A DNA stretch of 64,000 nt from Chloroflexi bacterium 54-19 (GTDB lineage: Bacteria > Chloroflexota > Chloroflexia > Chloroheliales > Chloroheliaceae): the NCBI GenBank assembly GCA_001898225.1, contig MKTJ01000047.1, positions 353,934 to 417,933 on the forward strand, given 5' to 3'. The notes under the pieces were generated by a model. The model made no database searches, was not told where the DNA came from, and saw only the letters and a program-made list of their open reading frames with translations. Of the stretch, positions 42,129 to 49,257 are shown piece after piece. The stretch's first letter is position 1, and the number at the start of each line of letters is the position of its first letter. The translations under genes and the position numbers were made by a program.

Positions 42129-43223
42129 ATGGCCGGGCCTGGTATCGTCTGCCTGGGCGAGGCCCTGGTGGATATCCAACCGGCCCGGCGCGAACAGACT
42201 CTATTAGTGGCCTCGACTCTCCGGCGGGTCGCGGGTGGGGCGGCGGCCAACGTAACCGTGGCCCTGACCCGGTTAGGGTTGCAGTCGTCTATCCTGGGCA
42301 AAGTCGGCACCGACCCGTTCGGCACCTTCCTGAAAGAAACCCTGGCCGGGGCCGGGGTTGATGTATCGCACCTCGCGTCTGGTTCGGAAGCTCCCACCGG
42401 GGTAGCTTTTGCCTGGGTGACGGACCCACAGACCGGCGAACCGGGCTATTTCTCATTGCGTTATCTAAGCGCCGAACGGACCCTGGCACCGGAAGACCTC
42501 GACCCGGCCTGGTTGGAGCAGGCGACCGCCTTTCAATTCGGCTCGCTCCCGCTTTCCGTCGAACCCTCGGCCTCGACGGTCCGCAAAGCCCTGGAGATTG
42601 CCTCAAAGGCCGGGATTCCCTGTATTTACGACCTCAATTTGCGTTTACCGGCCTGGTCGAGCCGGGAAAAGGCCCGTAATGACATGCTTGGACCGCTCGA
42701 AGCTACCACTATCGTAAAAATGAACCGGCACGAACTGGCTTTCATGACCGGCGAAACCGAACTCGAACGAGGCGTTGAGAAATTATGGCGCGACAATTTC
42801 AAACTGCTGGTCGTGACATTGGACCGGGAGGGCTGTTACTTTCGCACCAGGACAGGTGAGGGCTATTTACCCGGCTTCCCGGTCAGGGTGGCCGACACCA
42901 TTGCCTGTGGGGACGTTTTTCTCGCGGCGCTGGTGGCCCAAATTTTGAGGTTGAGTTATACTGGCACTGAGACCTCTAATGGAGCCACCAGTGGGACTAC
43001 CAGTAGAGCCACCAGTGGGGCTACCAGTAGGGCCACGCGGACCGAGGGTAAAATCGAGAATTTCGATTTTGAGAATATAGAGCTGGTGCGGCAAGTCTGC
43101 CTTTACGCTAACGCCGCCGGGGCTCTGACCGCGACCCGGTCGGGCGCCTTCCCGGCCCTGCCAACCAGCCGCCAACTTGCTAAATTTCTGAAAGATAGCG
43201 GGACACCTCCGGTTATTCACTAA
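42129..43223 (+). CDS. PfkB family carbohydrate kinase (fructokinase-like)
   Basis: The 364-residue sugar kinase has VCLGEALVDI at the N-terminus, the first PfkB signature GGAAANVTVALTRLG, and the second signature as DTIACGDVFLAAL, where the usual G-A-G-D anion-hole motif reads A-C-G-D with the catalytic Asp kept. Right after it, residues about 280-305 are a Thr/Ser/Gly/Ala/Arg-rich repeat encoded by 12-bp units (42982-43036), absent from typical members. It probably phosphorylates fructose or a related sugar with ATP. The zinc ribbon gene follows 18 bp downstream. Confidence 0.85.
   Translation: MAGPGIVCLGEALVDIQPARREQTLLVASTLRRVAGGAAANVTVALTRLGLQSSILGKVGTDPFGTFLKETLAGAGVDVSHLASGSEAPTGVAFAWVTDPQTGEPGYFSLRYLSAERTLAPEDLDPAWLEQATAFQFGSLPLSVEPSASTVRKALEIASKAGIPCIYDLNLRLPAWSSREKARNDMLGPLEATTIVKMNRHELAFMTGETELERGVEKLWRDNFKLLVVTLDREGCYFRTRTGEGYLPGFPVRVADTIACGDVFLAALVAQILRLSYTGTETSNGATSGTTSRATSGATSRATRTEGKIENFDFENIELVRQVCLYANAAGALTATRSGAFPALPTSRQLAKFLKDSGTPPVIH
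42982..43036 (+). repeat. In-frame 24-bp tandem repeat within the kinase gene
   Basis: GAGCCACCAGTGGG is followed by ACTACCAGTA, and the 24-bp pair recurs at 43006-43029 with one change, then starts a third time. It is itself made of 12-bp units and encodes four-residue steps such as ATSG-TTSR-ATSG-ATSR. Copy number can change without breaking the frame. Confidence 0.85.
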
Positions 43224-43241
43224 TCTCAAGGGGAGAAAATC

Positions 43242-43814
43242 ATGCAGCAAAATTGTAGTAAATGCCACGCCCCGGTTGATACCGACGACGTTTTTTGCCG
43301 GAAGTGTGGCGCTTCGCTGGCTTTTGACACCACCGTTATTGAGACCATCGGGCAGGAAGTTGACCGTTCGGCCCCGGAAGTCAGGACCGGCGAGATAATC
43401 ACGGTCGGCCCGGAAAACAGCCATGACCTGACAAAGACCGGTGCCGGGGCCCGCGCCCTCTACAATCTTTCCAAAAAGGCCGCCTCGAAGGTTTCGGACG
43501 CGCTCAAGACCGAGCAGGGCCGCAAACTGGCCCAGGGCGCGACCGCGTTGGCGGTGGCTATCGGAGTCGAACTGGCTAACCAGGCTGCCGGAAAACTGGT
43601 TAAAGGCGCACAGAACAATAGCCAGAGTAACCCGCAATCCAAAAACAACCAACTGGCGACCCGCCCGCCGACCAACATGGCCGACGCCTTCATCAAGGCT
43701 ATCGAAGACCAGTTCAACCGGCCCGCGCCCGTCGATGACAGGCCGGACGTGGAAGAAACCATTATCAAGGAGCGGATTTATATCAAGCGGGTCTGGCGCA
43801 AACCCCAGGGCTAA
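43242..43814 (+). CDS. Zinc-ribbon protein of unknown function
   Basis: The 190-residue protein opens with a C4 zinc ribbon, CSKCHAPVDTDDVFCRKCG (Cys residues at about 4, 7, 18 and 21). A mildly hydrophobic stretch ALAVAIGVELANQAAGKL lies at about 105-122, too weak to be sure of membrane insertion. The C-terminus VEETIIKERIYIKRVWRKP is charged. GGGGAGAAA precedes ATG. It is 18 bp behind the PfkB kinase gene and probably co-transcribed. Confidence 0.7.
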   Translation: MQQNCSKCHAPVDTDDVFCRKCGASLAFDTTVIETIGQEVDRSAPEVRTGEIITVGPENSHDLTKTGAGARALYNLSKKAASKVSDALKTEQGRKLAQGATALAVAIGVELANQAAGKLVKGAQNNSQSNPQSKNNQLATRPPTNMADAFIKAIEDQFNRPAPVDDRPDVEETIIKERIYIKRVWRKPQG

Positions 43815-43903
43815 ACAGGTAATTTTAACCGGTTTAACCTGGATATTCACCTTAATATGATGTAAAGGAACCCGGAGGAATACCTCAAGCGAAAAACTGG
43901 TTA

Positions 43904-43912
43904 TGTTATAAT
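43904..43912 (+). promoter_or_regulatory. Extended -10 promoter of the proline dehydrogenase operon
   Basis: TGTTATAAT, the same nine bases as at tig, lies about 70 bp before the GTG start. The -35 region is weak. Confidence 0.65.
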
Positions 43913-43980
43913 TCGCGCATTATACCTTTGGAATTGTCCGCCCTTCCACCGGGCCGACCCACTAGAAATAAGGTGACTTT

Positions 43981-44910
43981 GTGGCAAGTTTAGGTCTGAA
44001 AGAACCCATTCTAAAACTTTCGCAAAGCTCGCAGATGAAGGGCTTTGTCACCCACAACCCGCTTGGCCGGGTGGTGGCCCGCCGTTTTGTAGCCGGGGAA
44101 ACCGTCGACGATGCCGTTAAAACCGTCCGTGAGATGAATAAACTCGGTATTCACGTCAGCCTCGACCACCTGGGCGAGAATACCACCAATGTCGAAGACG
44201 CTAACAAGGCTACAGGTCAGGCCCTCGGAATTCTCGATGTAATTAAAAAAGAAAACCTTGACGCGAATATCTCGGTTAAACTGACCTCGATGGGCCAGGA
44301 CATCGGCTACGACCTGTGCTACCAGAATATCAGCAAGGTGGTCCAAAAGGCCCAGGATTACGGCGATATTTTCGTCCGGCTGGATATGGAAGGCTCCGAC
44401 TATACCCAGAAGACCCTCGACCTGTTCCGTAACCTCTGGGACAACGGTCACCACAATGTCGGCGTGGTGCTGCAAAGCTATCTCTACCGCACCGAAAAAG
44501 ATGTGGAGGACATGATAAAGCTAGGGGTCCGAGTGCGGCTCTGTAAAGGGGCTTACCTGGAACCGGCGGAGGTGGCCTACCAGGAAAAGGCCGAGGTCGA
44601 CCGCAACTATATCCGCTGCATGGAACGGCTGTTGAGCGAAGGGAAATATCCCGGCCTGGCGACCCACGACGAACGCATCATCGAACATGCTATCTCCTAC
44701 ACGATTCGTAACCGGATTACCGCCGACCGTTTCGAGTTCCAGATGCTGCACGGGGTCCGGCGCGACCTGCAAAAGAAGCTGGCGAACCAGGGCTATAATG
44801 TCCGGGCTTACATCCCTTATGGCTCGGAATGGTATCCCTACCTGATGCGCCGGATGGCCGAGCGCCCGGCCAACCTGTTCTTTATCGCTTCGCAGTTCTG
44901 GAAAGGCTAG
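43981..44910 (+). CDS. putB: Proline dehydrogenase (monofunctional)
   Basis: The 309-residue FAD enzyme begins at GTG 43981. Length matches the short single-domain proline dehydrogenases of Thermus and Bacillus (about 305). VSLDHLGENTT, ISVKLTSMGQDIG, VRLDMEGSDYT, VRLCKGAYLEP and the substrate-binding YGSEWYPYLMRRMAERPAN block mark the beta/alpha barrel. It oxidises proline to pyrroline-5-carboxylate, passing electrons to quinone. The P5C dehydrogenase partner is not nearby. Molybdopterin genes follow closely, with moaD 14 bp downstream. Confidence 0.94.
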   Translation: MASLGLKEPILKLSQSSQMKGFVTHNPLGRVVARRFVAGETVDDAVKTVREMNKLGIHVSLDHLGENTTNVEDANKATGQALGILDVIKKENLDANISVKLTSMGQDIGYDLCYQNISKVVQKAQDYGDIFVRLDMEGSDYTQKTLDLFRNLWDNGHHNVGVVLQSYLYRTEKDVEDMIKLGVRVRLCKGAYLEPAEVAYQEKAEVDRNYIRCMERLLSEGKYPGLATHDERIIEHAISYTIRNRITADRFEFQMLHGVRRDLQKKLANQGYNVRAYIPYGSEWYPYLMRRMAERPANLFFIASQFWKG

Positions 44911-44924
44911 ACCCGGTCAGGCCA

Positions 44925-45191
44925 ATGGAAAAAGACAGACTAAAACTGAAGTTGTTCGCGGCCTTCCGAGAAACGGTCGGGCAGGGCGAATTGGACTGGC
45001 CGCTTGGGTCAAGCCAGACCGCCGGGGAGGTGCTGGACAGCCTGGTCGGGGAGTACCCGGCCCTGGCCGGTGGCGCGAAAAGTGCCCTGGTTATGGTCAA
45101 CCGCCGCTACGCGACCCGCCAGACCGCCTTGCAACCGGGCGACGAGGTGGCGTTTCTGCCGCCCGTGGGAGGCGGCCAGGGTGTTTGGTAG
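44925..45191 (+). CDS. moaD: MoaD/ThiS-family sulfur carrier with C-terminal extension
   Basis: ATG at 44925 gives 88 residues. LKLKLFAAFRETVG and VMVNRRYATRQTALQPGDEVAFLPPVGGG match MoaD, the small subunit of molybdopterin synthase, whose terminal Gly-Gly becomes a thiocarboxylate. Here the chain continues past GGG with QGVW before the TAG stop. Either a protease removes these four residues or the protein is not a standard MoaD. The next gene starts within this one (GTG at 45181). Confidence 0.85.
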   Translation: MEKDRLKLKLFAAFRETVGQGELDWPLGSSQTAGEVLDSLVGEYPALAGGAKSALVMVNRRYATRQTALQPGDEVAFLPPVGGGQGVW

Positions 45192-45645
45192 GCGCGACCA
45201 GGCTCGCACTCCTGCCAAGGAAATCCCGGCCTACGGCGTGCTGATTGCCCGGATGATTTTTCTCGGCGGGTTAGCTCTGCTGCTGGTAGGTGTGGGCTTC
45301 CTGGTGATGCTCGGTGTCGCCGGGGGTTCATTTGCCGGGTTGCTCCTCTTTGGCCTGATAACCCTGGCCGGGATAGGGGTCTGCGCCCTGGCTGCCCGTG
45401 ACCTGACCGGCCCGGTCCGCGAGGAAATCGCCCTGGTGACGGCGCGTTCGAACCACCGGCAAGGCGGAAACCCGGTCTACGAGCTAAAGTTTGATTTTGT
45501 CGAGCCGAGTTCGCGGCCCGAATTGACCTATAACGTCACCCGGCAGGACTTCGACCGCTTCCAGGTGGGTGACCGGGTGCTGGTGCGTTACTCTTATTTC
45601 TTTAAGATTTTGATTGATTTTCGCCCGGCTCCGCAAAACGCCTAA
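45181..45645 (+). CDS. Membrane protein with DUF3592/DUF2500-like domain
   Basis: GTG at 45181 with GGGAGG eight bases upstream gives 154 residues and overlaps the moaD stop by 11 bases. Two adjacent hydrophobic segments (MIFLGGLALLLVGVGFLVML and GLLLFGLITLAGIGVCALAA) are followed by a beta-rich part with EIALVTARSNHRQGGNPVYEL and FDRFQVGDRVLVRYSYF. This layout resembles DUF2500/DUF3592 proteins of unknown role. Placed between moaD and moaE it is probably expressed with them, but no link to molybdenum is known to me. Confidence 0.6.
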   Translation: MFGRRDQARTPAKEIPAYGVLIARMIFLGGLALLLVGVGFLVMLGVAGGSFAGLLLFGLITLAGIGVCALAARDLTGPVREEIALVTARSNHRQGGNPVYELKFDFVEPSSRPELTYNVTRQDFDRFQVGDRVLVRYSYFFKILIDFRPAPQNA

Positions 45646-45671
45646 ACCAAACCTAAAAGGATTGTCTCTCG

Positions 45672-46127
45672 ATGATTATCAAGATTACCGACCAGCCCCT
45701 TAATCTGCAAGAGTTGATTAACGATGTTACAACCGAGGCCAACGGCGGCGTGGTCGCCTTTTTAGGAGTGGTCCGGCGCTGGAACGATGGGCCGGAGGGG
45801 CGGCCTCGCGAAGTCCATTGGCTCGAATACGAAGCCTACATAGACGCCGCCGAGGAAGTTATGCGCGATATTGCCCGGCAGGTCGAGGAAAAATGGGGTC
45901 TGACCAGCCTTGCGATGGCCCACCGGGTCGGCCATCTCGAAATCGGAGAACCGGCGGTCGGGGTGGCGGTCGGCGCGCCGCACCGGGGTATCGCCTTTGA
46001 CGCCTGCGAATACGCGATTGATACTCTCAAAGCAACTGTACCAATCTGGAAAAAAGAGTCCTGGGAGACCGGCGCGGCCAACGGCCAGAGCTGGGTCGTC
46101 AACAAAGAGAGCGCCCAACCGGAATAG
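45672..46127 (+). CDS. moaE: Molybdopterin synthase large subunit
   Basis: The 151-residue protein has GGVVAFLGVVR at the N-terminus, LEYEAYIDAAEEVM, MAHRVGHLEIGEPAVGVAVG and the active-site block HRGIAFDACEYAIDTLKATV followed by PIWKKE, with the catalytic lysines of MoaE. With MoaD it converts cyclic pyranopterin monophosphate to molybdopterin. moaA, moaC, moeA and any molybdoenzyme are outside the window. Confidence 0.95.
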   Translation: MIIKITDQPLNLQELINDVTTEANGGVVAFLGVVRRWNDGPEGRPREVHWLEYEAYIDAAEEVMRDIARQVEEKWGLTSLAMAHRVGHLEIGEPAVGVAVGAPHRGIAFDACEYAIDTLKATVPIWKKESWETGAANGQSWVVNKESAQPE

Positions 46128-46146
46128 ACCAGAAAAGGGGAGATAA

Positions 46147-46650
46147 ATGGCGACTAAACTGGAAAATGAGGCCAAAAAGCAGCTAAAACAGCAGGAAAAG
46201 GAGCAAAAGGCCGCCCGGCAGGCCGAGCAGAAGCTCCTTAAAGAACAGGAAAAGGCTGATAAAGAGCGCGCCAGGGCCGAGGACAAAGCCGCCCAGCAAT
46301 TAGCCAAACTTGAAGCCAAAAAAGTTGAGAAAGAGACAAAAAAGAGTCGCAAAGCCGAGCAAGCCCTTGAAAAGCAGCGGGTCAAGGTGCTGTTGAGCCG
46401 CCCCAAAATCGAGCGAAAACCGGCCCAGATAGCGGCTAAAGCTATCGCTAAAGAGCGCAACCCTCGCCTGGCCCTCAGAAAAGTCCAGAGTGTCCGCAAA
46501 AACTTTATGGACCTGCCCCCGGCCCTGTGGCCGCTCATGCTGGTCGTCTCTTACATCTGGGCTAAAAACACCTGGGAAAAAGAACGTCAGCAGCGTGACC
46601 TGAAAGAAGCCCGCCGCTTCCTCAAGGAAACCAGGGATATTCGCAAGTAA
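46147..46650 (+). CDS. Lys/Glu/Ala-rich coiled-coil protein with one membrane-like segment
   Basis: A 167-residue protein preceded by AAAAGGGGAG. Residues about 4-80 are a highly charged continuous helix (EAKKQLKQQEKEQKAARQ and similar). After a basic region comes a single hydrophobic segment LPPALWPLMLVVSYIWA (about 125-141) and a charged tail. This suggests a membrane-attached coiled coil. I recognise no family. It is 19 bp behind moaE and ends at a terminator. Confidence 0.65.
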   Translation: MATKLENEAKKQLKQQEKEQKAARQAEQKLLKEQEKADKERARAEDKAAQQLAKLEAKKVEKETKKSRKAEQALEKQRVKVLLSRPKIERKPAQIAAKAIAKERNPRLALRKVQSVRKNFMDLPPALWPLMLVVSYIWAKNTWEKERQQRDLKEARRFLKETRDIRK

Positions 46651-46671
46651 TATTCAAATTGGTATGAATGT

Positions 46672-46708
46672 TCCGGCCTGAGAGAGAATCTCCGGGCCGG
46701 ATTTTATT
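46672..46708. terminator. Terminator between convergent genes
   Basis: CCGGCC pairs with GGCCGG across an inner GAGAGA/TCTC element, followed by ATTTTATTT. Confidence 0.75.
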
Positions 46709-47339
46709 TGAGGTAAATACCGGGCCGGTAGCCCGCCGTGATTGTACGGACGGTCGAGGCCGGAGTCAGCACCTCGACGGTAACCCCGGCGGGACGGGGA
46801 ACGGCCTTTTCGTAACCCGCCGGGGTCCAGGGTCGCAGTTCGGCCCCGGCTACGAGGTAAGGAGTTGTCTCGCCGGGGAAGCGCACGAACACGCCGTCCG
46901 GTAACTCGGCCAGTTCGGCCCGGTAGACCACTTTCTCGCGGTTTGAAGTAAGGCGTTCGCGGTGGAGGATGTTGTCGAGTTCGTTGGCGGTGGGTAAGCC
47001 CTGACCGCCCCAGTTCAGGCTGGCCTGTGGGTTGGCCCTGGCCCAGAGTTCGCGGAACTGGTTATACCTGGCCCGGTTACACTCGGCGCAGGGGCGGTGC
47101 CCGGCGGCCAGGGCGACCGCCTCATCGAGAAAGAAAAGTTCGGTGTACCGGTTGGGGGCCATCACCTGGCGGTGCCGCCCGTTAAATTCAAGTTTACAGA
47201 TAATCCAGCGTTTGACCGCGAAAGGGCGCAAAATTTTTTCGCCCTCGTCGTGGAGGCGACCCCGGTTTCCCATGACCGTGCCCCGGTAGGGCGTAGCGAT
47301 AATTTCCCCGGCTGGGGTCACCCGGTTTTGTTTCGGCAT
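46704..47339 (-). CDS. Conserved protein with Ada-like metal-binding motif
   Basis: ATG at 47339 with AAAGGTGA seven bases upstream gives 211 residues. The most distinctive part, LDEAVALAAGHRPCAECNR, resembles the Cys-containing metal-binding segment 'AGxRPCxxCxR' seen in Ada-type proteins and in uncharacterised bacterial proteins. The N-terminal part FAVKRWIICKLEFNGRHR is basic. No membrane segments. It could bind zinc; function unknown. Confidence 0.55.
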   Translation of the reverse strand: MPKQNRVTPAGEIIATPYRGTVMGNRGRLHDEGEKILRPFAVKRWIICKLEFNGRHRQVMAPNRYTELFFLDEAVALAAGHRPCAECNRARYNQFRELWARANPQASLNWGGQGLPTANELDNILHRERLTSNREKVVYRAELAELPDGVFVRFPGETTPYLVAGAELRPWTPAGYEKAVPRPAGVTVEVLTPASTVRTITAGYRPGIYLK

Positions 47340-47356
47340 AAACTTCACCTTTGAAA

Positions 47357-48199
47357 TTATAAGACGTAGCGCTCCAGGGCGGCGGCCACGCCGTCCTCGG
47401 CGTTCGAGGCCGTTATCACGTCGGCCCTGGCCTTAACAATGTCGGCGGCGTTTTCCATGGCGACCCCCAGCCCGGCGGTCTGCAACATATCCAGGTCGTT
47501 GCGGTTGTCGCCAATCGCCAGGGTTTCGGCCAGTTCCAGCCCGTAGTGATTGGCTAACCATGTGAGGGCGTAACCTTTGTTGTGGTCGGGCGGCAGGAAG
47601 TCGAAGCCGTACAGGTCCGCCAGGGGGGAAGTCCGCAGGCTGTAGCTGTAGAGGTTGCTATCAAGATGGTCCCACTTTTTCAGGTGCGTGAAAAGGGTTT
47701 CTTCCAGCTGGCCGGGTCCCACCCCGCAGACCACCAGCGGGTCGGGCACCTCTAGCAGTTGGCCGGGCGTACAGCGCACAATCAGGTCCGCCCGGTCGGG
47801 CCGGGCGGCGTAAGCCTGTAAATAAGGGTCGGTATCCTCGCCCGGACCGATAAATATACGTTCGCCGTGCAGGGGGCTTTGCAGGAGGGCCGTTCCCACC
47901 CGCATTTCGGTTAAAAATTCCAGGGCCGTCTTTACAAAAGCAGGGTCGAGGGTGCGGTGCAGGAGCGGCTTCTCCTGGGCTGTGTCATAAATCAGGTTGC
48001 CGCTATAGAGAATCAATGGCACCTCGATACCGACCTCCTGGGCAATCTGGCGGGCCGGACGAAGCCTGCGCCCGGTTGCCAGCGTTACGATACAACCTTT
48101 TTGGGTTGCGGCCCTGACCGCCTCTTTTACTCGCGGGGTAATCCGGCCCTGCGGGTTGAGCAGGGTGCCGTCAACGTCAAGCGCAATCAGTTTGTACAT
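47357..48199 (-). CDS. Cof-type HAD-IIB family hydrolase
   Basis: ATG at 48199 gives 280 residues. The nucleophile motif is LIALDVDGTLLN (residues 4-15), motif II is TLATGRR, motif III the Lys region near DHNKGYALTWL, and motif IV is IGDNRNDLDML. This set and the cap domain define Cof/YbjI-type sugar-phosphate or nucleotide phosphatases. It starts two bases after the VOC gene and 17 bp before the next gene, so three genes (48202-49191, this, 46704-47339) probably form an operon. Confidence 0.9.
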   Translation of the reverse strand: MYKLIALDVDGTLLNPQGRITPRVKEAVRAATQKGCIVTLATGRRLRPARQIAQEVGIEVPLILYSGNLIYDTAQEKPLLHRTLDPAFVKTALEFLTEMRVGTALLQSPLHGERIFIGPGEDTDPYLQAYAARPDRADLIVRCTPGQLLEVPDPLVVCGVGPGQLEETLFTHLKKWDHLDSNLYSYSLRTSPLADLYGFDFLPPDHNKGYALTWLANHYGLELAETLAIGDNRNDLDMLQTAGLGVAMENAADIVKARADVITASNAEDGVAAALERYVL

Positions 48200-48201
48200 T
48201 T

Positions 48202-49191
48202 TTATTGGTATACCTGTATAGGATGGCCTTCCGGGTCGCAAAAACGTAAGGCCGAGCCGGGCCGGCGCTGAGGTCCGCGTGGTGTTGGGTTGACATAAAA
48301 AAACGGGTGAGGTCCGGTAGTCTGGATACCAGCCTCGTTGAGCAGACGGGCAAACCCGTTGAGGTCGCTGGTCTGGAAACCGGGCAGAAAAGCCGTATCC
48401 TGGCCCCAGACCCGCCCCCGGTTGTCTTCGAGGCGTTGCCCGCCCGGCGAGAGCGCCAGGCGGATATTCCCGGCCCGGAAGACCGCCCCGGTCGGCAGTG
48501 TGGGTTCCTTGACGGTGGTTTCCCCTCCGGTGGTAGCCGGGTTGATGACAGGGTGCTGGGCATTATAGCTTTCGACGGCCTCGGTAATTGGCGGGTGATA
48601 ATCTCCTTCGTTGATTTCTTCCAGGCCCAAAACGTCCCGGTAGAAAGCGACCTGGGCTGCAAAATCTTCCACCGACAGCCAGAGCGCCCCGATGCCGGGT
48701 AAATTATCCTGGGCGACGTCCGGTTCGACCCGGATTTCGTCCCCCTGCCACAGATTGCGTTCAGGATCGAAGAAAAGGACCGAGGCGCCCCAGCCCTGCT
48801 CGAAAACGCGGGTTTCAGGCACCTCGTGTTCTTGAAGATTTTTTACAAAATCATTTAAATGGTTGAATTGGAGGCTGGGGATGAGCGAAATATCGGGCTG
48901 GCCGTGCCGGGGTTTGGGGCGTGTCGCCCAGGTTGCCCCGCCTGCGACCAATTCCAGTTCGAGTTGCCCGGCCCGGTAGCGCACCACGTGACCGTCCGCC
49001 GTGGTAACCTCGTCCACGAATTTTAGTTTGAGGACATTTTCCAGGAAGCGTGCTTCCGCCACGGTGTCGGCGGCCTTGAGCCCCAACCAGCCCAGGCCGA
49101 GCAGCCGGGGACGGTCCGAAGAAACGGAATGGGCGGGCCGGGCCGGGGTTCCGAGGCGACGAGTGTCCTGTTTACTGCCAAATAATGCCAT
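48202..49191 (-). CDS. VOC superfamily protein with two glyoxalase-like modules
   Basis: The 329-residue protein has repeated beta-alpha-beta-beta-beta modules. One covers residues about 30-150 (LGWLGLKAADTVAEARFLENVLKL, split here; ends in VLFFDPERNLWQGDE), the other about 165-329 (LWLSVEDFAAQVAFYRDVLGL; ends RFCDPEGHPIQVYQ). The D-P-E-x-N/H-x-(I/L) endings are typical of bleomycin-resistance/glyoxalase domains. Metal ligands are incomplete by eye, so it may be an enzyme or a binding protein. An N-terminal 25-residue basic tail looks disordered. Confidence 0.8.
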   Translation of the reverse strand: MALFGSKQDTRRLGTPARPAHSVSSDRPRLLGLGWLGLKAADTVAEARFLENVLKLKFVDEVTTADGHVVRYRAGQLELELVAGGATWATRPKPRHGQPDISLIPSLQFNHLNDFVKNLQEHEVPETRVFEQGWGASVLFFDPERNLWQGDEIRVEPDVAQDNLPGIGALWLSVEDFAAQVAFYRDVLGLEEINEGDYHPPITEAVESYNAQHPVINPATTGGETTVKEPTLPTGAVFRAGNIRLALSPGGQRLEDNRGRVWGQDTAFLPGFQTSDLNGFARLLNEAGIQTTGPHPFFYVNPTPRGPQRRPGSALRFCDPEGHPIQVYQ

Positions 49192-49257
49192 TAAACCTGC
49201 TGTGCTGTGTTGCGTTCCGGCAGTCGCTCCTGTACCTTTCCTGGGGCGCCGGGAAAC

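Noticed and set aside
42982..43036. CRISPR-like array
   Set aside because: The repeats are directly adjacent 12/24-bp coding units without spacers, in frame within a kinase gene.
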